Origin: an uncultured Bacteroidaceae bacterium
GTDB lineage: Bacteria > Bacteroidota > Bacteroidia > Bacteroidales > Bacteroidaceae
Assembly (NCBI GenBank): GCA_904501775.1
Contig: CAJGCJ010000029.1
Location: forward strand, 1-17,217
Direction: 5' to 3'
Length of the DNA: 17,217 nucleotides
Shown: in pieces, positions 1-7,268 of the stretch
How positions within the stretch are numbered: position 1 is the first letter of the stretch
Layout: the number at the start of each line of letters is the position of its first letter
Notes under the pieces: generated by a model
What the model saw: only the letters and a program-made list of their open reading frames with translations
Databases searched by the model: none
What the model was told of the DNA's origin: nothing
Made by a program: the position numbers and the translations under genes

Positions 1-296
1 CAAAGGTTGAGAAACTGCATCCAAACAGCAACCTCTACACATCAGCCGAGTTTATAAAGGATTTTCCCGGAAGAGTCTTCAGAATAGAAGAGTGGGCAAC
101 ATTCTCCAAAAACGAGATTAAAGAACTGCTGAAAGGGATAGAAAAAGCCAATATCACAGTGCGCAACTTCCCCGACACCGTACAGGTATTGCGCAAACGC
201 CTGAAAATAGCAGAAGGAGGCGATATCTATCTATTTGCCACAACCCTTACCAACGAAAAGAAGGTGCTTGTAAAATGCAGCAAGATAATGCAATAA
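1..296 (+). CDS. THUMP-like domain class I SAM-dependent methyltransferase, C-terminal end (partial)
   Basis: Only the last 97 codons are present, read from base 3 to the TAA at 294-296. The peptide begins KVEKLHPNSNLYTS, continues through FPGRVFRIEEW and ANITVRNFPDTVQVLRKRLK, and ends near GGDIYLFATTL. From memory this matches the C-terminal THUMP-like module of the PG_1098 family of Bacteroidota, where it follows a Rossmann SAM-binding methyltransferase domain that would lie to the left of the window. THUMP-like modules usually bind RNA, so an RNA methyltransferase role is the family inference; the substrate is not known to me. The catalytic part is not visible, so activity cannot be judged. 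The next gene on the same strand starts 67 bases later behind its own promoter-like sequence. Confidence 0.8.
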   Translation, partial: KVEKLHPNSNLYTSAEFIKDFPGRVFRIEEWATFSKNEIKELLKGIEKANITVRNFPDTVQVLRKRLKIAEGGDIYLFATTLTNEKKVLVKCSKIMQ

Positions 297-314
297 ATGA
301 TCATTATCAGTTCC

Positions 315-341
315 TTCGAAAACATATTTTTTATAATTTCG
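315..341 (+). promoter_or_regulatory. possible Bacteroidota-type promoter for the antiporter gene
   Basis: TAATTTCG at 334-341 fits the Bacteroides -7 consensus TAnnTTTG in 7 of 8 positions. It would give a leader of about 16 bases before the ATG at 364. The only -33-like element is TTCG at 315-318, with a 15-base gap that is shorter than the usual 19-21, so the -33 assignment is weak. Confidence 0.35.
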
Positions 342-363
342 CGACCAACTAAACCAAGAACAA

Positions 364-1317
364 ATGATACTGTCAATCTTCTACTTCATCATCGGCACCG
401 CAATGGTAATCTTCGGTGCGGACTGGCTCACAAAAGGGGCATCGGCACTTGCACGACGTTTCAATATAAGCGAGCTTGTAATAGGCCTTACAATTGTTGC
501 AATAGGCACATCACTACCGGAGTTTGTAATCAGTTTGAGCTCGGCATTGAACGGAAGTTCAGGTATTGCTCTCGGCAATATCATAGGTAGCAACATATTC
601 AACAGCCTTATCATATTGGGTATTGCAGCCCTTATTGCGCCAATCAAATTCGACTCGCGAATGCTTACACGCGAAATCCCGTTCAACCTGCTGGCATCCA
701 TGGCATTGATTCTTGTATCGGGAAGCATGCTGGTGGGCGGTGCTCCCGGAGAAGAGATTACCCGCTACGGAGGACTAACACTCATCTGTTTCCTTTTGGT
801 CTTCATAAGATACACATTCTCTATAACGGGCAATGGCGAAGATGAAGAGAGCGAAGCGCCTTTGTCTGTAATCAAAACCATTCTCTTTATTGTAGGCGGC
901 CTTGCTTTGCTTATCATTGGAGGTAAAGTCTTTGTAAACGGCGCCACAAACATAGCACGCATCATTGGACTCTCCGAGGCTGTAATAGGCATAACTATCG
1001 TATCGGCAGGCAGTTCGCTCCCCGAACTTGCAGTATCCGTAAATGCGGCACGCAAAGGCAACGTAGGCATCGCACTCGGAAATGTACTTGGCAGCAACAT
1101 CCTGAACATATTCTTCATCTTGGGATGCAGCGCCACCATAACACCTATTTCGCTGAATGAATTCAGCTATGTCGACTACTACGTACTGCTGTTCTCGTCA
1201 CTGCTTATATACATTGTGGCAAAATTCGGAGGGAAAAACACCATTAACCGCATAGAAGGTGTTCTCCTCATTGCTGTTTATATTGCATACACCATCTATC
1301 TTATAACAAATGCATAA
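364..1317 (+). CDS. calcium/sodium antiporter, CaCA family (YrbG-like)
   Basis: This is a 317-residue integral inner-membrane protein with about ten hydrophobic segments. It carries the two inverted alpha-repeats that define the Ca2+/cation antiporter family. Repeat 1 has GTSLPE (residues 48-53) followed by GNIIGSNIFN (71-80). Repeat 2 has GSSLPE (216-221) followed by GNVLGSNILN (239-248). The glutamates E53 and E221 are the expected ion ligands. A short acidic loop (GEDEESEA, about 158-165) separates the halves, as is usual for bacterial YrbG-type proteins. The family exchanges Na+ (or H+) for Ca2+ across the inner membrane; ion preference cannot be read from the sequence. The start at 364 places the first membrane segment directly at the N terminus. 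The next gene starts 59 bases downstream behind its own promoter-like boxes, so this gene may be transcribed alone. Confidence 0.93.
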   Translation: MILSIFYFIIGTAMVIFGADWLTKGASALARRFNISELVIGLTIVAIGTSLPEFVISLSSALNGSSGIALGNIIGSNIFNSLIILGIAALIAPIKFDSRMLTREIPFNLLASMALILVSGSMLVGGAPGEEITRYGGLTLICFLLVFIRYTFSITGNGEDEESEAPLSVIKTILFIVGGLALLIIGGKVFVNGATNIARIIGLSEAVIGITIVSAGSSLPELAVSVNAARKGNVGIALGNVLGSNILNIFFILGCSATITPISLNEFSYVDYYVLLFSSLLIYIVAKFGGKNTINRIEGVLLIAVYIAYTIYLITNA

Positions 1318-1349
1318 TTTGTTTTTGTGCACTTATTTTACTATTTTTA
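1318..1349 (+). promoter_or_regulatory. predicted Bacteroidota-type promoter for the acyltransferase-parE-coaD-S41 unit
   Basis: TTTG at 1318-1321 is followed after 20 bases by TATTTTTA at 1342-1349. This fits the -33 TTTG / -7 TAnnTTTG pattern with one mismatch in the -7 box and a normal spacing. The start of transcription would fall near 1356, giving a leader of about 20 bases before the ATG at 1377. The assignment is by eye only. Confidence 0.5.
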
Positions 1350-1376
1350 CACAATTATTCCGAATAGATAGATAAC

Positions 1377-2507
1377 ATGTCGACAACCATTGTAAAAGTA
1401 AGCACAAAAAAGGAGCTGAAACAGTTCATCCGTTTCAACTGCGAGTTATACAAAGGCAATGAATATTTTGTCCCCGACCTTTACGAGGACATGATTACAA
1501 CGCTTGACAAGGAGAAGAATGCTGCATTCGAGTTCTGCGAGGCCGACTATTTCCTTGCATACAAGGACAACAAGATAGCAGGACGCGTTGCTGCCATAAT
1601 AAACAACAGAGCAAACGAAAAGTGGAACTGCAAGGCTGTGCGCTTCGGATGGATAGACTTCATTGACGACATCGAGGTGTCGAAGGCCTTGCTCGACACC
1701 GTTGAGAAATGGGGAAAAGAGCGAGGTATGACCGAGGTTCAAGGCCCATTGGGATTCACCGACTTCGACCGCGAAGGCATGCTTATAGAGGGTTTCGACC
1801 GTCTTGGAACAATGGCAACCATATATAACTATCCCTATTACCCCAAGCACATGGAACAGTTGGGATACATCAAGGATGTCGACTGGATTGAGTATCTCTT
1901 CAAAGTACCCGAAAAAAATTGGGATAAAGCAGAACGCCTTTCGGCAATAATAGCCAAGAGGAACAACCTGCATGTTGTCAGATGCGAGTCGCGCAGCAAA
2001 TTGGCAAAACAGTATGGAAAGCCTTTATTCGAGCTGGTGAACGAGTGCTACTCACCGCTGTACGGATACTCTCCGCTAAGTGACAGGCAGATTGAGCAGT
2101 TCATAAAGATGTACATACCGCTTATAGACCTAAACCTGATATCACTTATAGCAGATGCCGACGACAACCTCATAGGAATAGGTGTTGCACTTACATCATT
2201 TGCACGCGCACTGCAAAAATCAAAGGGCAGACTGATGCCATTCGGATGGATACACTTCCTGAAGCCCCTTTTGGACAAGCATCCGAAGAGAATCGACTTT
2301 TTGCTTATGGCAATAAAACCCCAATATCAAGGCAAGGGAGTAAATGCAATGATTATAAACGATATGCTGCAACGCTTCATTGTAATGGGAATCGAAGATA
2401 TCGAGAGCAATCCCGAACTTGAGATGAACGAAAAGATTCAATCGCAATGGGACAATTTCGAAAAAGAGCAGCACAAACGCCGCCGTGCATACAAAAAGAG
2501 CATATAA
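1377..2507 (+). CDS. YghO/BcerS-like GNAT-fold acyltransferase
   Basis: This 376-residue soluble protein has no signal peptide or membrane span. Its second half has a GNAT-type acyl-CoA pyrophosphate loop, QYQGKGV (residues 316-322). Hallmarks of the E. coli YghO family are GPLGFTDFDREG (123-134), a tyrosine-rich stretch NYPYYPKHMEQLGY (151-164), and the C-terminal NEKIQSQW with a basic HKRRR tail (351-370). From memory, this family is called BcerS-like in InterPro because it contains the Caulobacter bacterial ceramide synthase, which N-acylates a sphingoid base using acyl-CoA. Bacteroidales make sphingolipids, so a lipid N-acyltransferase is a reasonable inference, but family membership does not fix the substrate and no other sphingolipid gene lies in the window. 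It is the first gene of a likely operon: parE begins 30 bases after its stop with no separate promoter visible. A general GNAT acetyltransferase remains possible. Confidence 0.75.
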   Translation: MSTTIVKVSTKKELKQFIRFNCELYKGNEYFVPDLYEDMITTLDKEKNAAFEFCEADYFLAYKDNKIAGRVAAIINNRANEKWNCKAVRFGWIDFIDDIEVSKALLDTVEKWGKERGMTEVQGPLGFTDFDREGMLIEGFDRLGTMATIYNYPYYPKHMEQLGYIKDVDWIEYLFKVPEKNWDKAERLSAIIAKRNNLHVVRCESRSKLAKQYGKPLFELVNECYSPLYGYSPLSDRQIEQFIKMYIPLIDLNLISLIADADDNLIGIGVALTSFARALQKSKGRLMPFGWIHFLKPLLDKHPKRIDFLLMAIKPQYQGKGVNAMIINDMLQRFIVMGIEDIESNPELEMNEKIQSQWDNFEKEQHKRRRAYKKSI

Positions 2508-2537
2508 TCACAAACAAACAAGGATAATATAGAGATT

Positions 2538-4478
2538 ATGGAACAGGATATACTTTTCAACGGAAACGAGCCGACCGAACAGGTTGCCTACACCGAGGAC
2601 AACATACGCCACCTCGATGACATGGAGCATATACGCACCCGCCCGGGTATGTATATCGGAAAGCTCGGCGACGGTTCGCAGAGCGACGATGGTATATATG
2701 TTCTTCTGAAAGAGGTTATAGACAACAGTATCGACGAGTTCAAGATGAGCGCCGGACGACGCATCGAGATTGATATTGAGGACAACCACAGTGTCACAGT
2801 GCGCGACTATGGACGCGGTATTCCCCAAGGCAAGCTGATTGAAGCAGTGAGCATGCTCAACACCGGAGGTAAATACGACAGCAAGGCGTTTAAGAAATCG
2901 GTGGGCTTGAACGGTGTCGGCCTTAAGGCTGTAAATGCAATGAGTACCACATTCGAGGTACGCAGCTACCGCGACGGAGCTGTGCGTACGGCCATTTTCT
3001 CACAAGGAAAGCTAAAGAACGATACTACAGCGAGCAGCAACGACGAGAACGGTACCTATGTATCTTTCACGCCCGACACAAAGCTGTTCCCCAACTTCGA
3101 ATACCGCGAAGCTTTTGTAGAGACACTGCTCCGCAACTACACCTACCTGAACACCGGCCTTACAATCATGTTCAACGGACGACGCATACTGTCGCGCAAC
3201 GGACTTGCCGACCTGCTCACCGACAACATGACCGCAGAGTCTCTCTATCCCATAATACACCTGAAGGGCGAGGATATTGAGATTGCATTCACACACGCGG
3301 CACAGTATGGCGAAGAGTACTACTCTTTTGTAAACGGCCAGCACACATCACAGGGCGGTACTCACCAAAGCGCATTCAAGGAACTCGTGGCATCGACCAT
3401 ACACGACTTCTTCACAACCAAGAACTTCGAATACAGCGACATACGAAACGGAATAGTGGCAGCAATAGCTGTCAACATTCAGGAGCCCGTCTTCGAGAGC
3501 CAAACAAAGGTAAAACTTGGATCGTTGCGCATTGCACCCGACGAGAACAGCACCAGCATAAAGAAGTTCATCGGCGACTTTGTAAAAGTGGAGCTCGACA
3601 ACTTCCTGCACCGTAACCCCGACATCAGCGAGGCCATGCTGGCAAAGATAACCGCCTCGGAAAAGGAGCGCAAGGAGCTGGCAGGTCTCACCAAGCAGGC
3701 ACGCGAGAAGGCAAAGAAAGTAAGCCTTCACAACCGCAAGCTGCGTGACTGCCGCATACACTACAACGACCCAAAAGGCGACAGGGTAGACGAGAGCAGC
3801 ATCTTCATCACCGAGGGCGACTCGGCAAGCGGTTCAATAACAAAGAGCCGCGATGCCAACACACAGGCGGTATTCAGCCTGCGCGGTAAGCCCCTGAACA
3901 GTTTCGGAATGAGCCGTGCCGTAGTGTACAAGAACGACGAGTTCAACCTGCTGCAGGCTGCGCTGAACATCGAAGAGGGACTCGAAGGACTCAGATACAA
4001 CAAGGTGATTGTAGCAACCGATGCCGATGTCGACGGAATGCACATACGCCTGTTGCTTATAACATTCTTTCTGCAGTTCTTCCCCGAACTCATAAAGAAA
4101 GGACACGTATACATACTTCAGACACCGCTATTCCGTGTACGCAACAAGCGCAAGGCCGCACGCGGAAAGAAGGGTGCCGAGGAGAGGGCAAAAGGCGATT
4201 TTGAGACAATCTATTGTTACAGCGAAGAGGAGCGTATAGCTGCTATCGAGAAGTTGTCGCCCAACCCCGAGATAACACGATTCAAAGGATTGGGAGAGAT
4301 ATCGCCCGACGAGTTCCGTAACTTCATAGGCCCCGACATGCGTCTCGAACGTGTCACAATGCACAAGGACGACAAGGTAGAGGAGTTGCTGAGCTACTAC
4401 ATGGGCAAGAACACAATGGAGCGTCAGAACTTTATTATTGACAATCTGGTTGTTGAAGAAGACAAAGCAAATGAATAA
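2538..4478 (+). CDS. parE: DNA topoisomerase IV subunit B (type IIA ATPase/TOPRIM subunit)
   Basis: The 646-residue protein is the ATPase subunit of a type II topoisomerase that, with ParC, decatenates and relaxes chromosomal DNA. The GHKL ATPase shows RTRPGMYIG (33-41), EVIDNSIDEF with N63 (59-68), DYGRGIP (90-96) and the lid GLNGVGLKAVN (123-133). The transducer lysine lies in QTKVKLG (322-328). The TOPRIM domain has EGDSASGS (E426), SLRGKPLN (447-454), TDADVDG (D495, D497, D499) and RFKGLGEI near the end. I call it ParE, not GyrB, because of the Bacteroidales neighbourhood (coaD and S41 peptidase downstream) and its length; paralogue choice by eye is less sure than the family. The stop codon overlaps the start of coaD (ATGAATAA), which suggests translational coupling. 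No parC is present in the window. Confidence 0.88.
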   Translation: MEQDILFNGNEPTEQVAYTEDNIRHLDDMEHIRTRPGMYIGKLGDGSQSDDGIYVLLKEVIDNSIDEFKMSAGRRIEIDIEDNHSVTVRDYGRGIPQGKLIEAVSMLNTGGKYDSKAFKKSVGLNGVGLKAVNAMSTTFEVRSYRDGAVRTAIFSQGKLKNDTTASSNDENGTYVSFTPDTKLFPNFEYREAFVETLLRNYTYLNTGLTIMFNGRRILSRNGLADLLTDNMTAESLYPIIHLKGEDIEIAFTHAAQYGEEYYSFVNGQHTSQGGTHQSAFKELVASTIHDFFTTKNFEYSDIRNGIVAAIAVNIQEPVFESQTKVKLGSLRIAPDENSTSIKKFIGDFVKVELDNFLHRNPDISEAMLAKITASEKERKELAGLTKQAREKAKKVSLHNRKLRDCRIHYNDPKGDRVDESSIFITEGDSASGSITKSRDANTQAVFSLRGKPLNSFGMSRAVVYKNDEFNLLQAALNIEEGLEGLRYNKVIVATDADVDGMHIRLLLITFFLQFFPELIKKGHVYILQTPLFRVRNKRKAARGKKGAEERAKGDFETIYCYSEEERIAAIEKLSPNPEITRFKGLGEISPDEFRNFIGPDMRLERVTMHKDDKVEELLSYYMGKNTMERQNFIIDNLVVEEDKANE

Positions 4479-4929
4479 CAACAGAGAAAAAGAGAAGATA
4501 GCACTCTTTGCCGGGACATTCGACCCCTACACAATAGGACATCACCGCATTGTCGAACGCGCCCTTCAACTATTCGACAGGATAGTTGTGGCAATAGGCG
4601 TGAACTCAGAAAAAAGAACAGATACCGACACCGATGCCCGCATTGAGAACATAAACAGCATCTACAGGGACGAGCCCCGCGTTGAGGCTTGCGCATACGA
4701 AGGACTCACTGTTGACTTTGCCCGTAAAGTAGGAGCACAATATCTGCTTCGCGGTGTACGGAACGTAAAGGACTTCGAGTATGAACGCGACCTTGCCGAC
4801 ATCAACCTTAAGATAGGAGATATTGAGACCGTATTTCTTGTAAGCGAGCCACAGTATGCAGCCATCAGCAGCAGTGTGGTACGCGAACTTATAAAATACA
4901 ATAAAGACGTAAGTAACCTTATACCTTAA
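4471..4929 (+). CDS. coaD: pantetheine-phosphate adenylyltransferase
   Basis: CoaD (PPAT) transfers AMP from ATP to 4'-phosphopantetheine, giving dephospho-CoA, the penultimate step of coenzyme A synthesis in the cytosol. The 152-residue product has the nucleotidyltransferase signature GTFDPYTIGHH (15-25), with T16 and H24 at the expected eight-residue spacing. It also has RGVRNVKDFEYERDLAD (94-110) and AISSSVVREL (131-140), the ATP-contacting ISSS-type motif. An upstream in-frame ATG at 4438 would lie within parE coding sequence and add an unrelated 11 residues, so the ATG at 4471, overlapping the parE stop by 8 bases, is preferred. The protein ends soon after DVSNLIP, without the last helix of many homologues, which typically run to about 160 residues. 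The S41 peptidase gene starts 5 bases after its stop. Confidence 0.95.
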   Translation: MNNNREKEKIALFAGTFDPYTIGHHRIVERALQLFDRIVVAIGVNSEKRTDTDTDARIENINSIYRDEPRVEACAYEGLTVDFARKVGAQYLLRGVRNVKDFEYERDLADINLKIGDIETVFLVSEPQYAAISSSVVRELIKYNKDVSNLIP

Positions 4930-4934
4930 AACAG

Positions 4935-6542
4935 ATGAGAAAGATTTTAATGACAATATGCACTCTGCTTACAGCATTAATGTGTGTATACGCACAGCAG
5001 GGAGGGAACGGAATGCCCGAGCAGCTGACAAAACTGATGTTCTCGGAGAACATAATAACACGTTTCTATGTTGACTCGGTCAACGAGCCAAAGATTGTCG
5101 AGGCCGGTATAAAAGCGATGCTTAAAGAGCTCGACCCCCACTCGACCTACTCGACACCCAAAGAGGTAAAGAGCCTCAACGAAGCCATGCAGGGCAATTT
5201 CGAAGGTATTGGCATTCAGTTCAATCTTGTAGAAGACACCCTCTTTGTCATTCAGACAACACTTAACGGCCCGTCAGAGAAAGCCGGCATATTGCCCGGC
5301 GACCGCATCGTATCGGTAAACGACACAACCATAGCAGGCGTCAAGATGGACAGAGGTGAGATTATGCGCCGTCTGCGAGGCCCCAAAGGGACAGTAGTGA
5401 AGATTGATGTCAGACGCCGAAATGTACCCACCCCGCTCACATTCAATCTCACACGCGACAAGATAAACACATATACAGTGGATGCAGCATATATGATTGA
5501 CAAAAAGAATGGTTACATACATATAAACTCCTTTGCTGCAACCACATACGAAGAGTTTTCGGCTAAGCTCGACTCACTGCAGCGCCTTGGAATGAAGAAT
5601 CTCATCATCGACCTGCAAGGAAACGGTGGAGGTTTTCTCAACGAAGCAGTGGAGATTGCCAACGAACTGTTGGAGCGTACACAGCTGATTGTATACACCG
5701 AAGGACGCGTATTCCCACGATACGATTATCTGGCACAAGGTGGAGGCCGTTTCACAAAAGGCAACGTCGCTGTGATAATAGACGAGACCTCGGCCTCGGC
5801 ATCTGAAATTTTGGCTGGTGCGATACAGGACTGGGACAGAGGTGTAGTGGTAGGACGCCGCTCATTCGGCAAGGGACTTGTGCAACGCGCATTCAACCTG
5901 CCCGACGGAGCAATGATACGCCTTACAATATCACGCTACTACACACCCTCGGGACGCAACATACAAAAGCCCTACGGTGACTCCATCTCATACGGCAGCG
6001 ACCTTATGGAGCGTTATAACAGAGGCGAACTTACCACCGCCGACAGCATACATTTCCCCGACTCGCTGATGATGCAGACAAAGCGTCTGCAACGTACCGT
6101 CTACGGCGGAGGAGGAATTATGCCCGACTATTTTGTGCCACTCGACACTGCACGTTACACAAAATATCATCGTGACATAGTAAGCCATGGAATAATGTTG
6201 CAGACATCACTGCGCTATCTTGACGAGAACCGCGAAGAGCTAAAAAAGAGATATCCCGATTTCAAAAGCTTTAAGAAAGAGTTTGTCGTGGACGAAAAAC
6301 TGCTTACAAGCCTGCGCGAGGCTGCTGCACGTGACAGCATAAAATTGCAGGGCGGCGAAGAGGAGTATCTGAAATCGGTTCCCATGCTATCGCTGCAGCT
6401 GAAAGCATTGCTGGCACGCGACCTTTGGGAGATGAGCGAATATATGCAGATAATCAACGAGCACGACGACAACTTCAAGAAGGCACTGGAGCTTGTCCAG
6501 ACACGCAACATGGACGCTGTGCTCACACGAAAGAAAAAATAA
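4935..6542 (+). CDS. S41 family carboxy-terminal processing peptidase (Ctp), exported
   Basis: This is a 535-residue exported serine protease. An N-terminal signal peptide (MRKILMTICTLLTALMCVYA, cut probable after A20) is followed by a helical segment containing ELDPHSTY (65-72) and a PDZ domain at about 83-165 with GIGIQF and PGDRIVSVND. The S41 catalytic core follows. S288 in DETSASASEI (283-292) and K313 in SFGKGLVQ (310-317) form the Ser/Lys dyad with the 25-residue spacing of known Ctp enzymes. The last 120 residues are a charged helical extension common in Bacteroidota members. Such proteases trim or degrade proteins at the C terminus in the periplasm; the substrate is unknown. The gene is tightly packed behind coaD (5 bases) and ends the operon before a strong hairpin at 6561-6592. 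Confidence 0.92.
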   Translation: MRKILMTICTLLTALMCVYAQQGGNGMPEQLTKLMFSENIITRFYVDSVNEPKIVEAGIKAMLKELDPHSTYSTPKEVKSLNEAMQGNFEGIGIQFNLVEDTLFVIQTTLNGPSEKAGILPGDRIVSVNDTTIAGVKMDRGEIMRRLRGPKGTVVKIDVRRRNVPTPLTFNLTRDKINTYTVDAAYMIDKKNGYIHINSFAATTYEEFSAKLDSLQRLGMKNLIIDLQGNGGGFLNEAVEIANELLERTQLIVYTEGRVFPRYDYLAQGGGRFTKGNVAVIIDETSASASEILAGAIQDWDRGVVVGRRSFGKGLVQRAFNLPDGAMIRLTISRYYTPSGRNIQKPYGDSISYGSDLMERYNRGELTTADSIHFPDSLMMQTKRLQRTVYGGGGIMPDYFVPLDTARYTKYHRDIVSHGIMLQTSLRYLDENREELKKRYPDFKSFKKEFVVDEKLLTSLREAAARDSIKLQGGEEEYLKSVPMLSLQLKALLARDLWEMSEYMQIINEHDDNFKKALELVQTRNMDAVLTRKKK

Positions 6543-6560
6543 AAAAAGCGTATAAAACAG

Positions 6561-6592
6561 AAATAGGGGAAAGCAACAGCTTTCCCCTATTT
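6561..6592. terminator. bidirectional intrinsic terminator, perfect 14-bp stem
   Basis: AAATAGGGGAAAGC (6561-6574) and GCTTTCCCCTATTT (6579-6592) pair perfectly around the 4-base loop AACA. The stem lies between the convergent ends of the S41 peptidase gene (stop at 6542) and the DUF3109 gene (minus, stop at 6610). T-rich runs follow it on both strands, so it can serve both genes. Confidence 0.88.
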
Positions 6593-6609
6593 CGTTCATA
6601 ATATATCAG

Positions 6610-7191
6610 TTAAAGCATATTCTGCTTGCGGAGCTCCTCGGCTACGACAAGCAGTTCATCGTACCACTCTTGCCCGAAGCGTTCTATCAACGGCTCTTTC
6701 AAGAACTCGTATGCACGTATTCCCTTGCGTCTGCCGGCTACAAAGGCACTGCGGCACACATCCCATTTGTGGAAGTTGACAGCAGTCAGATCGCCGACCT
6801 TACGCAAACGTGCCGGATACAAATAACACGATATGGGTTTGCGCCAATCGGTACGTCCCTCGCGGAAAGCCTTCTCGATGAGACAGATGCAACATCCCTT
6901 CTCGTCACGCGATGCAAAGACACAATCCTTGCCATTCACAATAGAGGTCACAAGTTCGCCGTCACGGTCGGTATATACCACACCCTGTTCCTCGACTACT
7001 GCGCGTGCCTGCGGAGTCATACCGTCAATCACAACATCAAGAGCCTCCTCGAGCTTCACGACCTCGTCGATAAGCACCGGGGCCCCGGCATCACCCTCAA
7101 CACAGCATATTCCCTTGCAATGCGAAGGAGAGCAGCAGAAGTACTCCTGAAACATGTCAAAAGATACTATAGCGTCACCTATCTGTACCAT
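6610..7191 (-). CDS. DUF3109 family cysteine-rich protein
   Basis: This 193-residue cytosolic protein belongs, from memory, to DUF3109, a Bacteroidota relative of the YkgJ-type zinc/iron-chelating group. Ten cysteines fall in the first two thirds: C19, C20, C25, C29 and C30 in FCCSPSHCKGICC; C90; C100, C101 and C103 in GCCIC; and C122 in KPISCYLYPAR. The clusters and the SCYLYP motif suggest one bound metal ion or an Fe-S cluster, but no reaction is known to me. The start at 7191 gives MVQIGDAIVSFDMFQEYFCC, the usual family N terminus as I recall it. It lies downstream of gpmI on the same strand but behind a hairpin, so it probably has its own transcription. I saw no clear promoter in the 77-base gap. 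The product name is secure only at family level. Confidence 0.82.
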   Translation of the reverse strand: MVQIGDAIVSFDMFQEYFCCSPSHCKGICCVEGDAGAPVLIDEVVKLEEALDVVIDGMTPQARAVVEEQGVVYTDRDGELVTSIVNGKDCVFASRDEKGCCICLIEKAFREGRTDWRKPISCYLYPARLRKVGDLTAVNFHKWDVCRSAFVAGRRKGIRAYEFLKEPLIERFGQEWYDELLVVAEELRKQNML

Positions 7192-7211
7192 AATTCCATC
7201 TTATATTTAAA

Positions 7212-7247
7212 AGAAAAAGAGGGGGAAACTTATTCTCCCTCTTTTCT
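7212..7247 (-). terminator. intrinsic terminator downstream of gpmI
   Basis: Read on the minus strand, AAGAGGGAGAA and TTCCCCCTCTT pair across a short loop (TAAGT) with one A/C mismatch, and the 3' arm runs into CTTTTTCTTTT. The A/T-rich flanks (AAGAAAA and TTTTTCTT) extend the stem with a bulge. It lies 22 bases after the gpmI stop (7269) and just before the DUF3109 start. Confidence 0.75.
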
Positions 7248-7268
7248 TATTGTTTGAAAATTGTATAA

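Noticed and set aside
6670..7257. 195-codon plus-strand frame opposite DUF3109
   Set aside because: It is antisense to a gene with a clear cysteine signature and itself runs through the gpmI terminator hairpin.
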